Part shown: in pieces, positions 18,286-28,963 of the stretch
How positions within the stretch are numbered: the stretch's first letter is position 1
Layout: every line of letters begins with the position of its first letter
NCBI GenBank assembly: GCA_963707515.1
Contig: CAVPQI010000001.1
Location: forward strand, 868,001 to 932,000
Reading direction: 5' to 3'
Origin: Sva-07 sp963707515
GTDB taxonomy: Bacteria; Actinomycetota; Acidimicrobiia; Acidimicrobiales; Ilumatobacteraceae
Length of the DNA: 64,000 bases
The notes under the pieces: generated by a model
What the model was told of the DNA's origin: nothing
Database searches by the model: none
The model's input: only the letters and a program-made list of their open reading frames with translations
Position numbers and translations under genes: made by a program

Positions 18286-19038
18286 CTACGTGCGATTCGT
18301 GAACGCTTCGACCGCGAGTCGGTGGGCGTCCGACTGGCGGGCACGGGCGATCAGGGCCGCTTCGCGTGCTTGCACCACGTCGAGGTCCGACTCGGCGGCG
18401 TTGGCCGTCAGCAACTGCTTCGTCCAACGCAACGCGTCGGCAGGCCCGGTCGACAAGAGCCGGGCGCGCTCGATCGCCGCGTCGACGAGTGCACCGGGCG
18501 CCACGACACCGTCGACGAGGCCCAGTGCTGCTGCCTCGGTGCCGTCGACGAAGCGGCCGCTCAACATCAGCTCGGTCGCACACGGGAGTCCAACCCTCGA
18601 CGGCAGGTAGAACGTGCTGGCAAGCTCGGGGACCAATCCGATCTGCGTGAAGCGGAACGAGAACCGCGCCGCCTCGCTCGCGATCAGGCTGTCGAACGGC
18701 AGGACCATCGTCACGCCGACGCCAACGGCAACGCCGTTCACGGCAGCGACGATCGGCTTCGACCCGCGCACGATGCCGATCCAACGCGCGCCGAAGCCAC
18801 CGTCGTCGGCGACCTGTTCGTCGCTGGCGCTGAAGTACTCGCCGAAGTCTGCACCCGCGGAGAACCCGCGTCCGTTGCCGGTGACGACGATCGCTCGACA
18901 CGACTCGTCCCCATCCGCGTTGGTGACTGCTTCGACCAGCTCGCGGCCGAGCGTCGGCGTCCAGGCGTTGAGCTTCTCGGGCCGGTTGAGGCGAATCACG
19001 TGGACGTCGTCGACGACGTCCACCTCGACGGTGCTCAT
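18286..19038 (-). CDS. Enoyl-CoA hydratase/isomerase family protein lacking both canonical glutamates
   Basis: A 250-residue crotonase-fold protein. The oxyanion-hole parts are GFSAGADFGEYF and NGVAVGVGVTMVLPFD. At the two positions where hydratases carry catalytic glutamates it has T (GVTMVL) and F (FSFRFTQIGLVPE), so a plain hydratase reaction is unlikely and isomerase or another crotonase activity fits better. AAAGGAG precedes the ATG. Its start overlaps the stop of the ABC ATPase (ATGA), which ties lipid-type catabolism directly to the transporter. Confidence 0.85.
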   Translation of the reverse strand: MSTVEVDVVDDVHVIRLNRPEKLNAWTPTLGRELVEAVTNADGDESCRAIVVTGNGRGFSAGADFGEYFSASDEQVADDGGFGARWIGIVRGSKPIVAAVNGVAVGVGVTMVLPFDSLIASEAARFSFRFTQIGLVPELASTFYLPSRVGLPCATELMLSGRFVDGTEAAALGLVDGVVAPGALVDAAIERARLLSTGPADALRWTKQLLTANAAESDLDVVQAREAALIARARQSDAHRLAVEAFTNRT

Positions 19039-20061
19039 GACGGGATCTCCTTTTGTTCGACGGTCGGCGACGCCCCGGCATGGGCGCCGGCGCCGAGTCG
19101 TTCGGCGGCCACGAAGCACTTGACGCCGTGACCCTGCGGTGTCTCGACGAAATCGGGCCGCTGCTGGACACAGATGTCGACGGCGTGGGCACAGCGCGTC
19201 GCGAAGGGGCAGCCGACCGGCGGGTTCGTGGGGTCGGGGAGCTCCCCAGCGAGCACGGTGCTGGTGGCGTCGAGCCGGATCGGCGGCTCGCCGACCCACG
19301 GCACCGACGCCAGCAGCGTCAACGTGTAGGGGTGTTGGGGTGCAGCGAACAAGGTGTCGGTCGATGCGGTCTCGACGACCTCGCCGAAGTACATCACCGC
19401 CACCCGGTGCGCAACGTGTCGCACCACGGACATGTCGTGGGTGATGAAGAGCATCGCCAGCCCGAGCTCTTGTTGCAGGTCGGCCAACAGGTTGAGCACC
19501 TGGTTCTGTGTGGACACGTCGAGGGCGGAGACCGCCTCGTCGCAGATCAGCAGGCTGGGCTCGGCGGCGAGGGCGCGTGCGATCGCGATGCGTTGGCGCT
19601 GCCCGCCCGAGAACTCGTCGGGATAGCGCGTCATCAGCTCGGGTCGGAGCCCGACGAGGTCGAACAGCTCACGCACCCGTGCGGTCCGTTCCCGGCGGTC
19701 GAGGTCGGTGTGGACACGGAGCGGTTCGGCCACACTCGAGCCGACCGACGTCGACGGGTCGAGCGACGAGTAGGGATCCTGGAACACCATCTGGACGTGG
19801 CGTCGCGCCGCCCGCAGCTGCTTGCCCGACACGTCGTCCAGTCGGGCTCCGTCGAGCTCGACGTTGCCGGTCTCGATCGGCACCAGGCGCAGGATCGCCC
19901 TGGCGAGCGTCGACTTGCCCGATCCTGATTCGCCGACGATGCCGAGGGTCTCCCCCCGACGCACCGACAACGAGACGTGGTTGACGGCGCGCACGGTGTG
20001 CCCGCGCTGACGGCGTCGTCCGCCGAAGTCGACGGTGAGGTCGCGAACCCGCAGGATCTCG

Positions 20062-20069
<8 letters not shown>
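19035..20069 (-). CDS. Oligopeptide/dipeptide-type ABC transporter ATPase, DppF/OppF-like
   Basis: A 344-residue ATPase. Walker A GESGSGKSTL, Q-loop FQDPYSSLDP, signature FSGGQRQRIAIARAL, Walker B LLICDEAVSALD and the switch region FITHDMSVV are all present. The C-terminal oligo-HPY domain PVGCPFATRC..VDICVQQRPDF carries the cysteines typical of Dpp/Opp ATPases. It overlaps the partner ATPase gene by eight bases and the crotonase by four. The substrate could be peptides, but the operon context points to another solute. Confidence 0.9.
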
Positions 20070-21074
<1,005 letters not shown>

Positions 21075-21078
<4 letters not shown>

Positions 21079-22013
21079 GCCGCCGCCCGTCGGTTGCTGC
21101 CGAGGCTGTCGCGCACGTTGTCGCCGAGGAGGTTGAAGGCGAGGACGACGAAGGCGATCGCCGCGCCGGGGAAGACCACGAGGTACGGACTCTGCGACAG
21201 GTACCGGAACGACCGTCCGACCATCGCCCCCCACGAAGCTTCTGGCGGTTGCACACCAAGACCCAGGAAGCTCAGGCTGGCTTCGGCAAGCATCGCCAGA
21301 CCCAGCGAGAGCGTGATCTGCACGAGCAGCGGCGACAAGATGTTCGGCAGCACCCGACGCGTCACGATGAACGTGCGCGAGGACCCGATGCTGCGACTGG
21401 CCTCGATGAAGGTCTCCTCGCGGACGACGAGCACCGAGGCACGACTGATGCGCACGAAGCGTGGGGCGAAGATGATTCCGATGGCAAACATGGCGTTGGT
21501 CAGACCCGGGCCGAAGACACCGACGATGGCGATGGCCAGCAACAGTGGCGGGAAGCTCATGAACGTGTCGGTCACGCGCGACACGATCGTGTCCACCCAG
21601 CCGCGGGCGTAGCCGGCCAGCACACCGGGGAGCAGACCGAGGGCGAGGGCGACCGCGACGGCGAGGACCGCTGCCTGCAGCGAGATCCGCGCGCCGTAGA
21701 TGAGTCGGCTGAGCACGTCGCGTCCGAGCTCATCGGTGCCGAAGAGGTGGTCGGTCGACGGAGGCTCGAACGCGTTGCGGACGTCCTGCTCGAGCGGTCC
21801 GTACGGCGCCAGCCACGGAGCGAACACAGCGACCAACACGAACAGGGCGATCACGACGGCCGCCGCGATGCCGACCTTGCGCCGGGCGAACCGGCGGACG
21901 AACACCCGCAGCGGCGACTCGGGCGGCGCCTCGAGGGACTCGCCGGCGGCCGCCGTCTCGTCGTCGTCTGGGCTCGAGGGCTCGGGTCCGAGCTGGCCCG
22001 TCGGCACTGACAT
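21075..22013 (-). CDS. Dipeptide-type ABC transporter permease, DppC-like
   Basis: A 312-residue permease with an N-terminal cytoplasmic tail of about 45 residues, a first membrane helix (VGIAAAVVIALFVLVAVFAPW), the DppC hallmark HLFGTDELGRDVLSRLIYGAR and the EAA loop FIEASRSIGSSRTFIVTRRVLPN. The GTG/ATG choice is settled by the one-base overlap of its ATG with the DppB stop. It forms a heterodimer with the DppB-like permease. Confidence 0.9.
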
Positions 22014-22957
22014 CAGGCGACTCTCACCTTCGGGTTCAGCCAGCCGTAGACAACGTCGACGACGAGGTTGACGGCGACGACGACAAGCGTGGCGAACAAG
22101 ACGATGCCCTGGATCATCGGGATGTCGCCATCGAGCACGGCCCGGATGGCGAGGCTTCCGAGACCGGGGAGCGCGAAGACCTGCTCGACCACGACCGACC
22201 CGCCCAGCAGGAACGCCAGTTGGAAGCCGAGGACGGTCACCACGGGCGTGGCACCGTTCTTCAGGGCGTACTTGAGCACGATCGCCTTCGCCGACAGGCC
22301 GCCGGCACGCGCGGTTCGGATGTAGTCCTGCTGGAGCACGTCGACCATCGCGGCGCGGAGTTGTCGCGTGGTCTCCGCGGCGGCGGCGGTCCCCAGCGTG
22401 ACAGCGGGCAGCACCATGTGCTTCGCCCACTCCACGGGGTTGTCGACGATCCCGACGTAGCCGATCGCCGGGAGCACACCGAGCGAGATGGCGAAGACGT
22501 AGACGAGCATCGCACCCAGCCAGAACGACGGCAGCGCGAGCCCGAGGGAGGCCAGGACGGACAGCCCGCTGTCAATTCCGGATCCACGGCGCAGCGCCGA
22601 CATGATCCCGGCGGGGACCGCGACGAGCAGCGCGACAACCATCGCGCAGACGGTCACGCTGACCGTGACCGGCAGCCGTTCGGCGATCGACGACAGGACA
22701 GGTCGATCGTTGTAGAGCGAACTGCCGAAGTCGCCGGTCATGATCCCGGTCAGCCAGTCCCAGTACTGGACGAGGAACGGCCGGTCGAGGCCGAGGCGCT
22801 CACGGATCGCGGCGATCTGCTCGGGACTGGCGAACTCGCCAGCGAGCGTCGTCGCCGGGTCGCCAGGAACCATCGACGTGAACGCGAACACGATCAGCGT
22901 CGCCATGACGACGACGGGGATCGAGACGCCGATCCGTCTCAAGATGAGTTTCGTCAC
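22013..22957 (-). CDS. Dipeptide-type ABC transporter permease, DppB-like
   Basis: A 314-residue permease with six predicted membrane segments. The DppB N-terminus FAFTSMVPGDPATTL, then RLGLDRPFLVQYWDWL and GDFGSSLYNDRPV, and the EAA loop DYIRTARAGGLSAKAIVLKYALKNG are visible. It ends VVYGWLNPKVRVA as usual for the family. It starts 95 bases downstream of the binding protein, after a strong hairpin. Confidence 0.9.
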   Translation of the reverse strand: MTKLILRRIGVSIPVVVMATLIVFAFTSMVPGDPATTLAGEFASPEQIAAIRERLGLDRPFLVQYWDWLTGIMTGDFGSSLYNDRPVLSSIAERLPVTVSVTVCAMVVALLVAVPAGIMSALRRGSGIDSGLSVLASLGLALPSFWLGAMLVYVFAISLGVLPAIGYVGIVDNPVEWAKHMVLPAVTLGTAAAAETTRQLRAAMVDVLQQDYIRTARAGGLSAKAIVLKYALKNGATPVVTVLGFQLAFLLGGSVVVEQVFALPGLGSLAIRAVLDGDIPMIQGIVLFATLVVVAVNLVVDVVYGWLNPKVRVA

Positions 22958-23007
22958 GTCAACCTCCCTCCGCAGATCGTTCGATGCAGGACACGTTCAA
23001 GGCCAGT

Positions 23008-23044
23008 GGCGGGGTGGCCCGGGCCTGACCCGAGCCACCCCGCC
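23008..23044 (-). terminator. Hairpin between dppA-like and dppB-like genes
   Basis: The perfect 11-base arms GGCGGGGTGGC (23008-23018) and GCCACCCCGCC (23034-23044) enclose a 15-base loop that can pair further. There is no T-run. Placed just after the binding protein, it probably protects that mRNA and lowers read-through, giving excess binding protein. The iron operon at 4004-4037 has the same arrangement. Confidence 0.65.
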
Positions 23045-23052
23045 CCCTGAGA

Positions 23053-24645
23053 TCAGCCGATGTTGCGGAACTCGACCTTGCCGTTGAGGATGATCGTCGG
23101 CATCTGGCCGAGGTCTGCTCGCCCGGCGTGGGCGGTCACCGGGTTGTAGAGGACGAGGTCGAACGCGTCCTCCGTCGCGAGCGCCACCATCTCGTGCACG
23201 ATCGATTCGCGCTCGGCCGGGTCGGTCGCAGCCAATGCCTCGAGGTGCAGCGCTTCGACCTCGGGCGTCGAGTGGCCGCCGGGGTTCGAGAATCCCTCGG
23301 CGGTCCACCGCAACTGGGTCGTCATCGACGGGTCCTGGCGACCGCTCCAGACCCCGAGCATGGAAACGCCCTCTTCCTGGACGAAGAACAGGTCGGCGAC
23401 GCCCTGAGCAGGGGTCTGGACGATGTTCACCGTCACCCCGATCTCGGCGAGTTGCGACTGGAGGAACTCCGCGATCTCCGGCGGCGTACCCGGCGTCGGC
23501 AGCAACAACTCGAACTCGAAGCCGTCCGGGTAGCCGGCGTCCGCGAGGAGCTCGCGTGCCCGCTCGGGGTTGTAGTCGAAGAAGTCCGTACCGATCTCGG
23601 GATTGTGCGCCCAGTATCCGGTCGGGAAGACCTGCACGTTGGGCTCGCCGTAGCCGAACGCGATTCCCTCGACGAGCGCTTCGCGGTCGATGGCGTGGTT
23701 GAGCGCACGGCGGACGTCGACGTTGTCGAACGGCTCACGGGCCCGGTTCATGTACAGCTGCTGGTACACGACGGTGGTGCGGTGATCGACCACGAGCCCT
23801 TCGGCTTCGGCTTCCCCAATCTGGGAAGCTTCGATGCCGACCACGTCGAGTTCGCCAGTGCGGACTGCATTCAGACGCGTCGACTGGTCGGCGATGAAGA
23901 CGTACTCGAAGCGATCGGCTCGATCGACGCTGTCGTCCCAGTAACCGTCGTACGGCTCGTAGACCGCTCGATCACCAGGGCGGTACTCGACGATCTTGTA
24001 CATCCCCGCGCCGACCGGATTGGTGATCAGGTCTGCGTTCTCGAATGCCGCGGGGCTGATCATCGCGCCGTGCCGGTCGCTGAGGATCGCCAGCAGGCTC
24101 GCCTGCGGTTGCGACAACGTGATCTGAACCTCGAACGGTCCGGTGACCTCGACGCTCTCGATGAGCGACAAGTCGTTGGCAGCGATCGAGCCTTCGAGCG
24201 TCATCGCCCGGTCGAGGTTTGCCTTCACCGCCTCGGCGTCGAGCGCCGCGCCATCATGGAAGGTGACGCCTTCGCGGATCTTCATCGTCAGCACGGTGCC
24301 GGTGTCGTCGTACTCCCACGACTCCGCAAGCCCCGGAATCGGCTGCGCTTCGGCATCAAGGTGGACCAGACGGTCGTACGAGAGGAACAGCACGTTCGCA
24401 TCGCCTGCATTTGCGGCGAGGTGCGGATCGAGACGGCTCGGCTCGTAGAACGTGGCGTAGCGGAACTCGGCGAGGCTGCCACCACTCTCGGCGTCAACCG
24501 ACGTTTCCGTCGCACCGCCATCCCCCGAGCCGCTCGACGGCGGAGGGCCGTCCTCGCCCGATGGGCTGTCGCTGCCGCATGCGGCCAGTCCCAGCGCCAC
24601 CACCGCAAGTGCTCCCATGAGCCGCTGACGTGTAGATCCGATCAT
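23053..24645 (-). CDS. Dipeptide-type ABC transporter substrate-binding lipoprotein, DppA-like
   Basis: A 530-residue SBP_bac_5 protein. The lipoprotein signal ends GLAAC-GSD, followed by a glycine/serine linker. The mature protein has SYDRLVHLDAEAQPIPGLAESWEYDDTG, then TFHDGAALDAEAVKANLDRAM, GAGMYKIVEYRPGDRAVYEPYDGYW and DNVDVRRALNHAIDREALVEG, all hallmarks of the DppA/OppA family. GGGGGAG precedes the ATG at 24645. It is the first gene of the operon, downstream of the TTGAC-N6-GTCAA palindrome. The ligand is not deducible; coupling to acyl-CoA enzymes suggests an organic acid or lipid-like solute. Confidence 0.9.
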   Translation of the reverse strand: MIGSTRQRLMGALAVVALGLAACGSDSPSGEDGPPPSSGSGDGGATETSVDAESGGSLAEFRYATFYEPSRLDPHLAANAGDANVLFLSYDRLVHLDAEAQPIPGLAESWEYDDTGTVLTMKIREGVTFHDGAALDAEAVKANLDRAMTLEGSIAANDLSLIESVEVTGPFEVQITLSQPQASLLAILSDRHGAMISPAAFENADLITNPVGAGMYKIVEYRPGDRAVYEPYDGYWDDSVDRADRFEYVFIADQSTRLNAVRTGELDVVGIEASQIGEAEAEGLVVDHRTTVVYQQLYMNRAREPFDNVDVRRALNHAIDREALVEGIAFGYGEPNVQVFPTGYWAHNPEIGTDFFDYNPERARELLADAGYPDGFEFELLLPTPGTPPEIAEFLQSQLAEIGVTVNIVQTPAQGVADLFFVQEEGVSMLGVWSGRQDPSMTTQLRWTAEGFSNPGGHSTPEVEALHLEALAATDPAERESIVHEMVALATEDAFDLVLYNPVTAHAGRADLGQMPTIILNGKVEFRNIG

Positions 24646-24710
24646 GTCTCCCCCTTCGTTCGCCGACGTCGCTCGCGCCCGCCGCTCTCGGCTGTCTGCC
24701 GCTGACGGCG

Positions 24711-24766
24711 AAAGATTGACTGACTTTGACGTCATTGTCAAGTCGATTTCGACGTCGACATCAATT
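24711..24766. promoter_or_regulatory. Palindromic operator region of the transporter/beta-oxidation operon
   Basis: TTGAC-GTCATT-GTCAA occupies 24726-24741, an ATTGAC half-site lies at 24715-24720, and TTCGACGTCGACATCAA follows at 24749-24765. They lie 70-120 bases upstream of the DppA-like start. The spacing and arms equal those of the site at 13425-13440, so one TetR-type repressor probably binds both. Confidence 0.65.
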
Positions 24767-24806
24767 TCTGGGCGAATCTCGACCGCGGCCGCCGGGTAGC
24801 GAGTCG

Positions 24807-25616
24807 TCACTCGCTGTGCAGCATGTGGTGCCGCCCGATCGGCAGCATCAGCGGGCGGTTCGAGGTCGGATCGACGATCACCCGACAGTCGAGGCCGAAC
24901 ACCGCACGAACCGTCTCGGTGGTGAGCACCTCGGCTGGCGAACCGGCGGCGTGCACCCGTCCGTCGACCAAGGCGATCAGATGGTCGGCGTAGCGGGCCG
25001 CGATGTTCAGGTCGTGCAACACCATGACGATCGTCGTGCCGCGCCGATGGTTGAGATCGGTGAGCAGGTCGAGCACCTCGATCTGGTGGCTGACATCGAG
25101 GAAGGTCGTCGGCTCGTCGAGCAGCAACACGTCCGTCTCTTGGGCGAGGGCCATGGCGATCCACACCCGTTGCCGTTGCCCGCCCGACAGCTCGTCGACC
25201 GGGCGGTCGACGAGATCGGCCGTCTGCGTCGCTTCCAGCGCCGCCGCCACGGCGAGGTCGTCGGCGTGGCTCCAGCGCGACAGCATCGACCGGTGCGGGT
25301 GGCGACCCCGCCCGACGAGATCACCGACGGTGATGCCCTCCGGGGCGATCGGGGACTGCGGCAGGAGCCCCAGTTGGCGCGCCAGCTCCTTCGAGCGGAA
25401 GCGGGCGAGGTCGCGACCGTCGAGCACGACGCGTCCGACGCGCGGCGCGAGCAGCCGCGACAAGGCGCGCAGGAGTGTCGACTTGCCGCAGGCGTTCGGG
25501 CCGACGATCGCGGTGACCTGGCCTGCCGGCACCTGCAGGTCGAGCGATTCGATGACGACACGGGTTCGATAGCCCAGTTGCAGGCTCTCGACCGCCAGTT
25601 GGTGCGACGACGTCAC
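24807..25616 (-). CDS. Siderophore/heme-type ABC transporter ATPase, FecE/FepC-like
   Basis: A 269-residue ATPase. Walker A GPNACGKSTLLRAL, Q-loop LPQSPIAPEGITV, signature LSGGQRQRVWIAMAL, Walker B VLLLDEPTTFLD and the switch region VLHDLNIAARYAD match FecE/FepC proteins. GGAGG lies eight bases before the GTG, which overlaps the permease stop (GTGA). It is the fourth and last gene of a ferric-siderophore importer. Confidence 0.9.
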   Translation of the reverse strand: MTSSHQLAVESLQLGYRTRVVIESLDLQVPAGQVTAIVGPNACGKSTLLRALSRLLAPRVGRVVLDGRDLARFRSKELARQLGLLPQSPIAPEGITVGDLVGRGRHPHRSMLSRWSHADDLAVAAALEATQTADLVDRPVDELSGGQRQRVWIAMALAQETDVLLLDEPTTFLDVSHQIEVLDLLTDLNHRRGTTIVMVLHDLNIAARYADHLIALVDGRVHAAGSPAEVLTTETVRAVFGLDCRVIVDPTSNRPLMLPIGRHHMLHSE

Positions 25617-26677
25617 AACGAGCCTCCGGCGCGATTGGTTCGGACGATCAGGTAGATGAGATAGGGCGCGCCGAGGACGCCGGTGACGACGCCGACCGGG
25701 TATCGCAGGGCGAACAGGTACTGGCCGCAGAGGTCGGCGACGAGCACCAGCAGGCTGCCGACGAGTGCCGATGGCACGAGCAGCGAGGCGCCGCCGCCCA
25801 TCAGGCGTGCCGCGATCGGCCCGGACAGGAATGCGACGAACGCGATCGGCCCGGTCGCTGCGGTGGCGAAGGCGATCAGGCCCACCGCGGCGACGATCAC
25901 CGTCAGTCGGGTCCGTTCGACCCGCACGCCGAGGGCACCTGCGGCATCGTCGCCGAGGCGCGTCATCGACAGGTTGCGCGACTGGACGAGGAGGGTCGGC
26001 ACGAGGACAGCCATCGCCCCCAGCACCGGGATGGCGTCCTTCCATCGGCTGCCGTTGAGGCTGCCGGTCAGCCATCGCGTCGCTTCGCTGAGGTCCCACT
26101 CGGCGGCGTCGGACAGCACGTAGGCCGTCACGCTGTTGAGCATCGCCGCAATGCCGATGCCGATCAGAACCAGGCGCGTCCCGGCGACGCCGTCCTTGAA
26201 CGACAGGAGGTAGATCACGATGGCGACGACGAGCCCGGCGATGATCGCCACCACCGAGACCGCGGTGTTGCTCAACGACAGCGTGACGATGGCGAACGCC
26301 GCTGCGGCGCTTGCTCCCGAGGTGATGCCGATCACATCGGGACTGGCCAGCGGATTGCGGAGCATCGTCTGGAACGTGACCCCGCCCAGTCCGAAGCAGG
26401 CGCCGGTCGCCAGCGCCGTCGTCGCTCGCGGCAACCGCAGCCGTCCGACGGTGAACGTCGCCCCGTCGACTTCCCGACCGAGGATCACCTGCCACACCTC
26501 GCTCGGGCTGTAGTAGGTGTTGCCGACGAGCAGCGACGTCACGAACGCGGCGACGACGAGCACCCCCAGCGTGATCAGCATCAGGCGCGTGCGCCGGTGC
26601 CGTCGGGTCCGCGCCCGGGCGACCGCCTGGGCTGTGGCTTCGAGCGTCGCCGGAGCCGGGCGGGTGGCGACGCTCAC
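25613..26677 (-). CDS. Siderophore-type ABC transporter permease (FecCD family)
   Basis: A 354-residue permease with about ten membrane segments. FecCD signatures include RLPRATTALATGACFGLGGVTFQTMLRNPLASPDVIGITSGAS near residue 75 and GPIAFVAFLSGPIAARLMGG near residue 270. The GTG start overlaps the stop of the partner permease gene. It probably pairs with that partner to form the membrane channel. Confidence 0.9.
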   Translation of the reverse strand: MSVATRPAPATLEATAQAVARARTRRHRRTRLMLITLGVLVVAAFVTSLLVGNTYYSPSEVWQVILGREVDGATFTVGRLRLPRATTALATGACFGLGGVTFQTMLRNPLASPDVIGITSGASAAAAFAIVTLSLSNTAVSVVAIIAGLVVAIVIYLLSFKDGVAGTRLVLIGIGIAAMLNSVTAYVLSDAAEWDLSEATRWLTGSLNGSRWKDAIPVLGAMAVLVPTLLVQSRNLSMTRLGDDAAGALGVRVERTRLTVIVAAVGLIAFATAATGPIAFVAFLSGPIAARLMGGGASLLVPSALVGSLLVLVADLCGQYLFALRYPVGVVTGVLGAPYLIYLIVRTNRAGGSL

Positions 26678-27729
26678 AGCTCGCGGATCTTCTGCCGGCG
26701 GACGATGAGGATGAAGACCGGCGCACCGACCAGGGCGGTGATGATGCCGACGTCGATCTCTTCGGGCTTGGCGACGATCCGTCCGAGGGTGTCCGAGATC
26801 GTGACCAGCGTGGCGCCCGTGACGGCGGACATCGGGATCACCCACCGGTAGTCGGGTCCGAACACGAGGCGGCAGGCATGGGGCACGACGAGTCCGACGA
26901 AGGCGATCGGGCCGCACACTGCGGTCGCCGCGCCGCACAGCACGACGGCACCGAGCGCCGACAGCGTTCGCGTGACGGCAACCCGCTCACCGAGGCCGGC
27001 GGCCAGCTCGTCGCCGAGGGCCAGCGAGTTCAGCCCGCGAGCCGACAATCCGCAGATGACGAAGCCGACGACGAGGAACGGCACGATCATGGCCAGCTTG
27101 TCGTAGGTCGCCCCGCCGACGCCGCCGATCTGCCAGGAGACGAACGTGTCGGCGATGTCGTTGCGCGGCAGGATGATCGCGGTCACGAACGAGGCGAACG
27201 CGGCCGCGGTCGCCGCGCCGGCGAGTGCCAGCTTGAGCGGTGTCGTGCCGCCTCTGCCGAGCGAGCCGACGATGTACACGAAGACGGCGGTCGCGCCGGC
27301 ACCGCCGATCGCCACCCAGATGTAGTTCGTCGGGTTCGTGAGCCCGAAGTAGGCGATGCCGATGACGATCGCCAACGAGGCACCCATGTTGATGCCGAGC
27401 ACGCCCGGGTCGGCGAGCGGGTTGCGAGTGACACCCTGCATCACCGCACCCGACACGCCGAGCGCACCGCCGACCAGCAGCGCCATGAACGTCCGCGGGA
27501 TGCGCTTCGTGACGGCCGCTTCGCCGAGCGTCTCGTCCGATCCGGCGATCGCTCCCCAGACGTCGGACCAACTCACCCAGCGCGACCCGAGCCAGATCGA
27601 TGCCACTCCCGCGAGCACCATCACCGCGACGAGGAGCACGAACCACGCCGCACCCCGGCGCGTCGGACGCCGCAGCTCGGCGACGTCCGACGTGAGGACC
27701 GGGGAACCGGGGTCGACGGCGGTGTTCAC
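26674..27729 (-). CDS. Siderophore-type ABC transporter permease (FecCD family)
   Basis: A 351-residue FecCD permease. Motifs include RIPRTFMALLVGGALGVSGAVMQGVTRNPLADPGVLGINMGAS near residue 77, LALAGAATAAAFASFVTAIIL in the middle and GPIAFVGLVVPHACRLVFGPDYR near residue 270. The ATG overlaps the stop of the binding-protein gene (ATGA). Confidence 0.9.
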   Translation of the reverse strand: MNTAVDPGSPVLTSDVAELRRPTRRGAAWFVLLVAVMVLAGVASIWLGSRWVSWSDVWGAIAGSDETLGEAAVTKRIPRTFMALLVGGALGVSGAVMQGVTRNPLADPGVLGINMGASLAIVIGIAYFGLTNPTNYIWVAIGGAGATAVFVYIVGSLGRGGTTPLKLALAGAATAAAFASFVTAIILPRNDIADTFVSWQIGGVGGATYDKLAMIVPFLVVGFVICGLSARGLNSLALGDELAAGLGERVAVTRTLSALGAVVLCGAATAVCGPIAFVGLVVPHACRLVFGPDYRWVIPMSAVTGATLVTISDTLGRIVAKPEEIDVGIITALVGAPVFILIVRRQKIREL

Positions 27730-28883
27730 TCCACCTTGCTGGCGGCTTCGGCGAGCAGGGCGACGTAGTCGCCGAGCACGTAGGAGATCGCCAACGGCGT
27801 CGGGTTGGCCGCCGTGGCGAGCGGCGTGCTGCCCGCGAAGAGCACCACCGACCCGCGTGCCAGTGCCGGGATCTTGGATGCCAACGGATCGGCTTGCAGC
27901 GTCGCCAGCAACTCGCCGGTCTCGTCGCCGTAGCCGACGATGATGTCGACGTCGTCGAACACCTGGATCTGCTCGGTGCTCACCGACTCCGAGAAGCTGT
28001 CGGTGCCGGCGGACGCGTCGGCGACGACGTCAGCGACCTGCAGACCGAGGTCCTCGAAGAACTGCACGCGGGTGTCGTGCGCGGTGTAGAAGCCGATCTC
28101 GCTGAGATCGGTCGGATCGAGGTGACCGGCGAACATCGCCTGCATCCCGTCGAGTGCCGGGTACTTCGCCACCTCGGCCGCGATCTCGGCTTCGATGTCG
28201 GCGATCAGTGCCTCACCCTCGGCCTCCATGCCCATCGCCTGACTGTTGAGGCGGATCATGTCGCGCCATGCCGTCGCCCACGGGGCGTTCGGGTACGGGA
28301 TCGTCGGAGCGATCTCGCTCAGCGTCTCGTAGTCCTCGGTGGTGAGGCCGGAGTAGGCGGCGAGGATCACGTCGGGGTCGGTGTCGGCGACCGCCTCGAA
28401 GTCGATTCCGTCGGTCTCGTCGAACAGCACCGGGGTCTCCGCGCCCAGCTCGTCGAGCTTGTCCGACACCCACGGCAGCACGCCGTCGCCGTCGGGGTCG
28501 CCGAAGTTGGCGGCGGCCATGCCGACGGGCACCACGCCGAGCGCCAATGGCACCTCGTGGTTCGCCCACTGCACCGTGGCGACGCGCTCGGGCTTCGCCT
28601 CGATGACGGTGCTTCCCAGGGCGTGCTCGACGGTGATCGGAAACGCCGCCGTGCTCGTTCCGGTGCTCGACACCGTCGACGATTCGACACTCGACCCGGT
28701 CGACGATTCGACACTCGACCCGGTCGACGATTCGACGCTCGACCCAGTCGACGATTCGGTGGTTGCTTCCCCGGGAGACGTCGCTGTGACCTCCGCTCCT
28801 GAATCGTCGTCGGATGCGCAGGCGGCCGTGACGACCGCCAGCGCGGCGACCGACAGCACCGCAATTGATCTCGAGATCCGCAT
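27726..28883 (-). CDS. Iron-siderophore ABC transporter binding lipoprotein, FecB-like
   Basis: A 385-residue Peripla_BP_2 protein. The lipoprotein signal ends VTAAC-ASD. A low-complexity linker with three SSTGSSVE-type repeats follows, then the binding domain: ERVATVQWANHEVPLALGVVPVGMA and DPDVILAAYSGLTTEDYETLSEIAPTIPYP, typical of ferric-siderophore binders. GGAAGGA precedes the ATG. It heads the four-gene importer and has an iron-box-like site 56 bases upstream. Confidence 0.9.
   Translation of the reverse strand: MRISRSIAVLSVAALAVVTAACASDDDSGAEVTATSPGEATTESSTGSSVESSTGSSVESSTGSSVESSTVSSTGTSTAAFPITVEHALGSTVIEAKPERVATVQWANHEVPLALGVVPVGMAAANFGDPDGDGVLPWVSDKLDELGAETPVLFDETDGIDFEAVADTDPDVILAAYSGLTTEDYETLSEIAPTIPYPNAPWATAWRDMIRLNSQAMGMEAEGEALIADIEAEIAAEVAKYPALDGMQAMFAGHLDPTDLSEIGFYTAHDTRVQFFEDLGLQVADVVADASAGTDSFSESVSTEQIQVFDDVDIIVGYGDETGELLATLQADPLASKIPALARGSVVLFAGSTPLATAANPTPLAISYVLGDYVALLAEAASKVE
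28681..28752 (-). repeat. 24-bp tandem repeat coding the linker of the siderophore-binding protein
   Basis: Three copies of a 24-base unit beginning GATTCGAC on the plus strand run at 28681-28704, 28705-28728 and 28729-28752. The first two are identical and the third differs at two bases. They encode repeated SSTGSSVE-type linker residues. Whole-codon length means copy number can change without a frameshift. Confidence 0.8.
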
Positions 28884-28938
28884 AGGTCCTTCCAAGGTTG
28901 TGACTGCCTCTCGGCTTTGCGGCAGAGAACCTATCGAC

Positions 28939-28957
28939 TGTTGTTTGGCTTGCCTAA
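28939..28957 (-). promoter_or_regulatory. DtxR/IdeR-like iron box
   Basis: On the minus strand TTAGGCAAGCCAAACAACA matches 13 of 19 positions of the consensus TTAGGTTAGGCTAACCTAA, including the full TTAGG arm. It lies 56 bases upstream of the siderophore-binding protein and just before the divergent crcB gene. Repression of the importer by iron-loaded regulator is the expected role. Confidence 0.5.
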
Positions 28958-28963
28958 TTCTCG

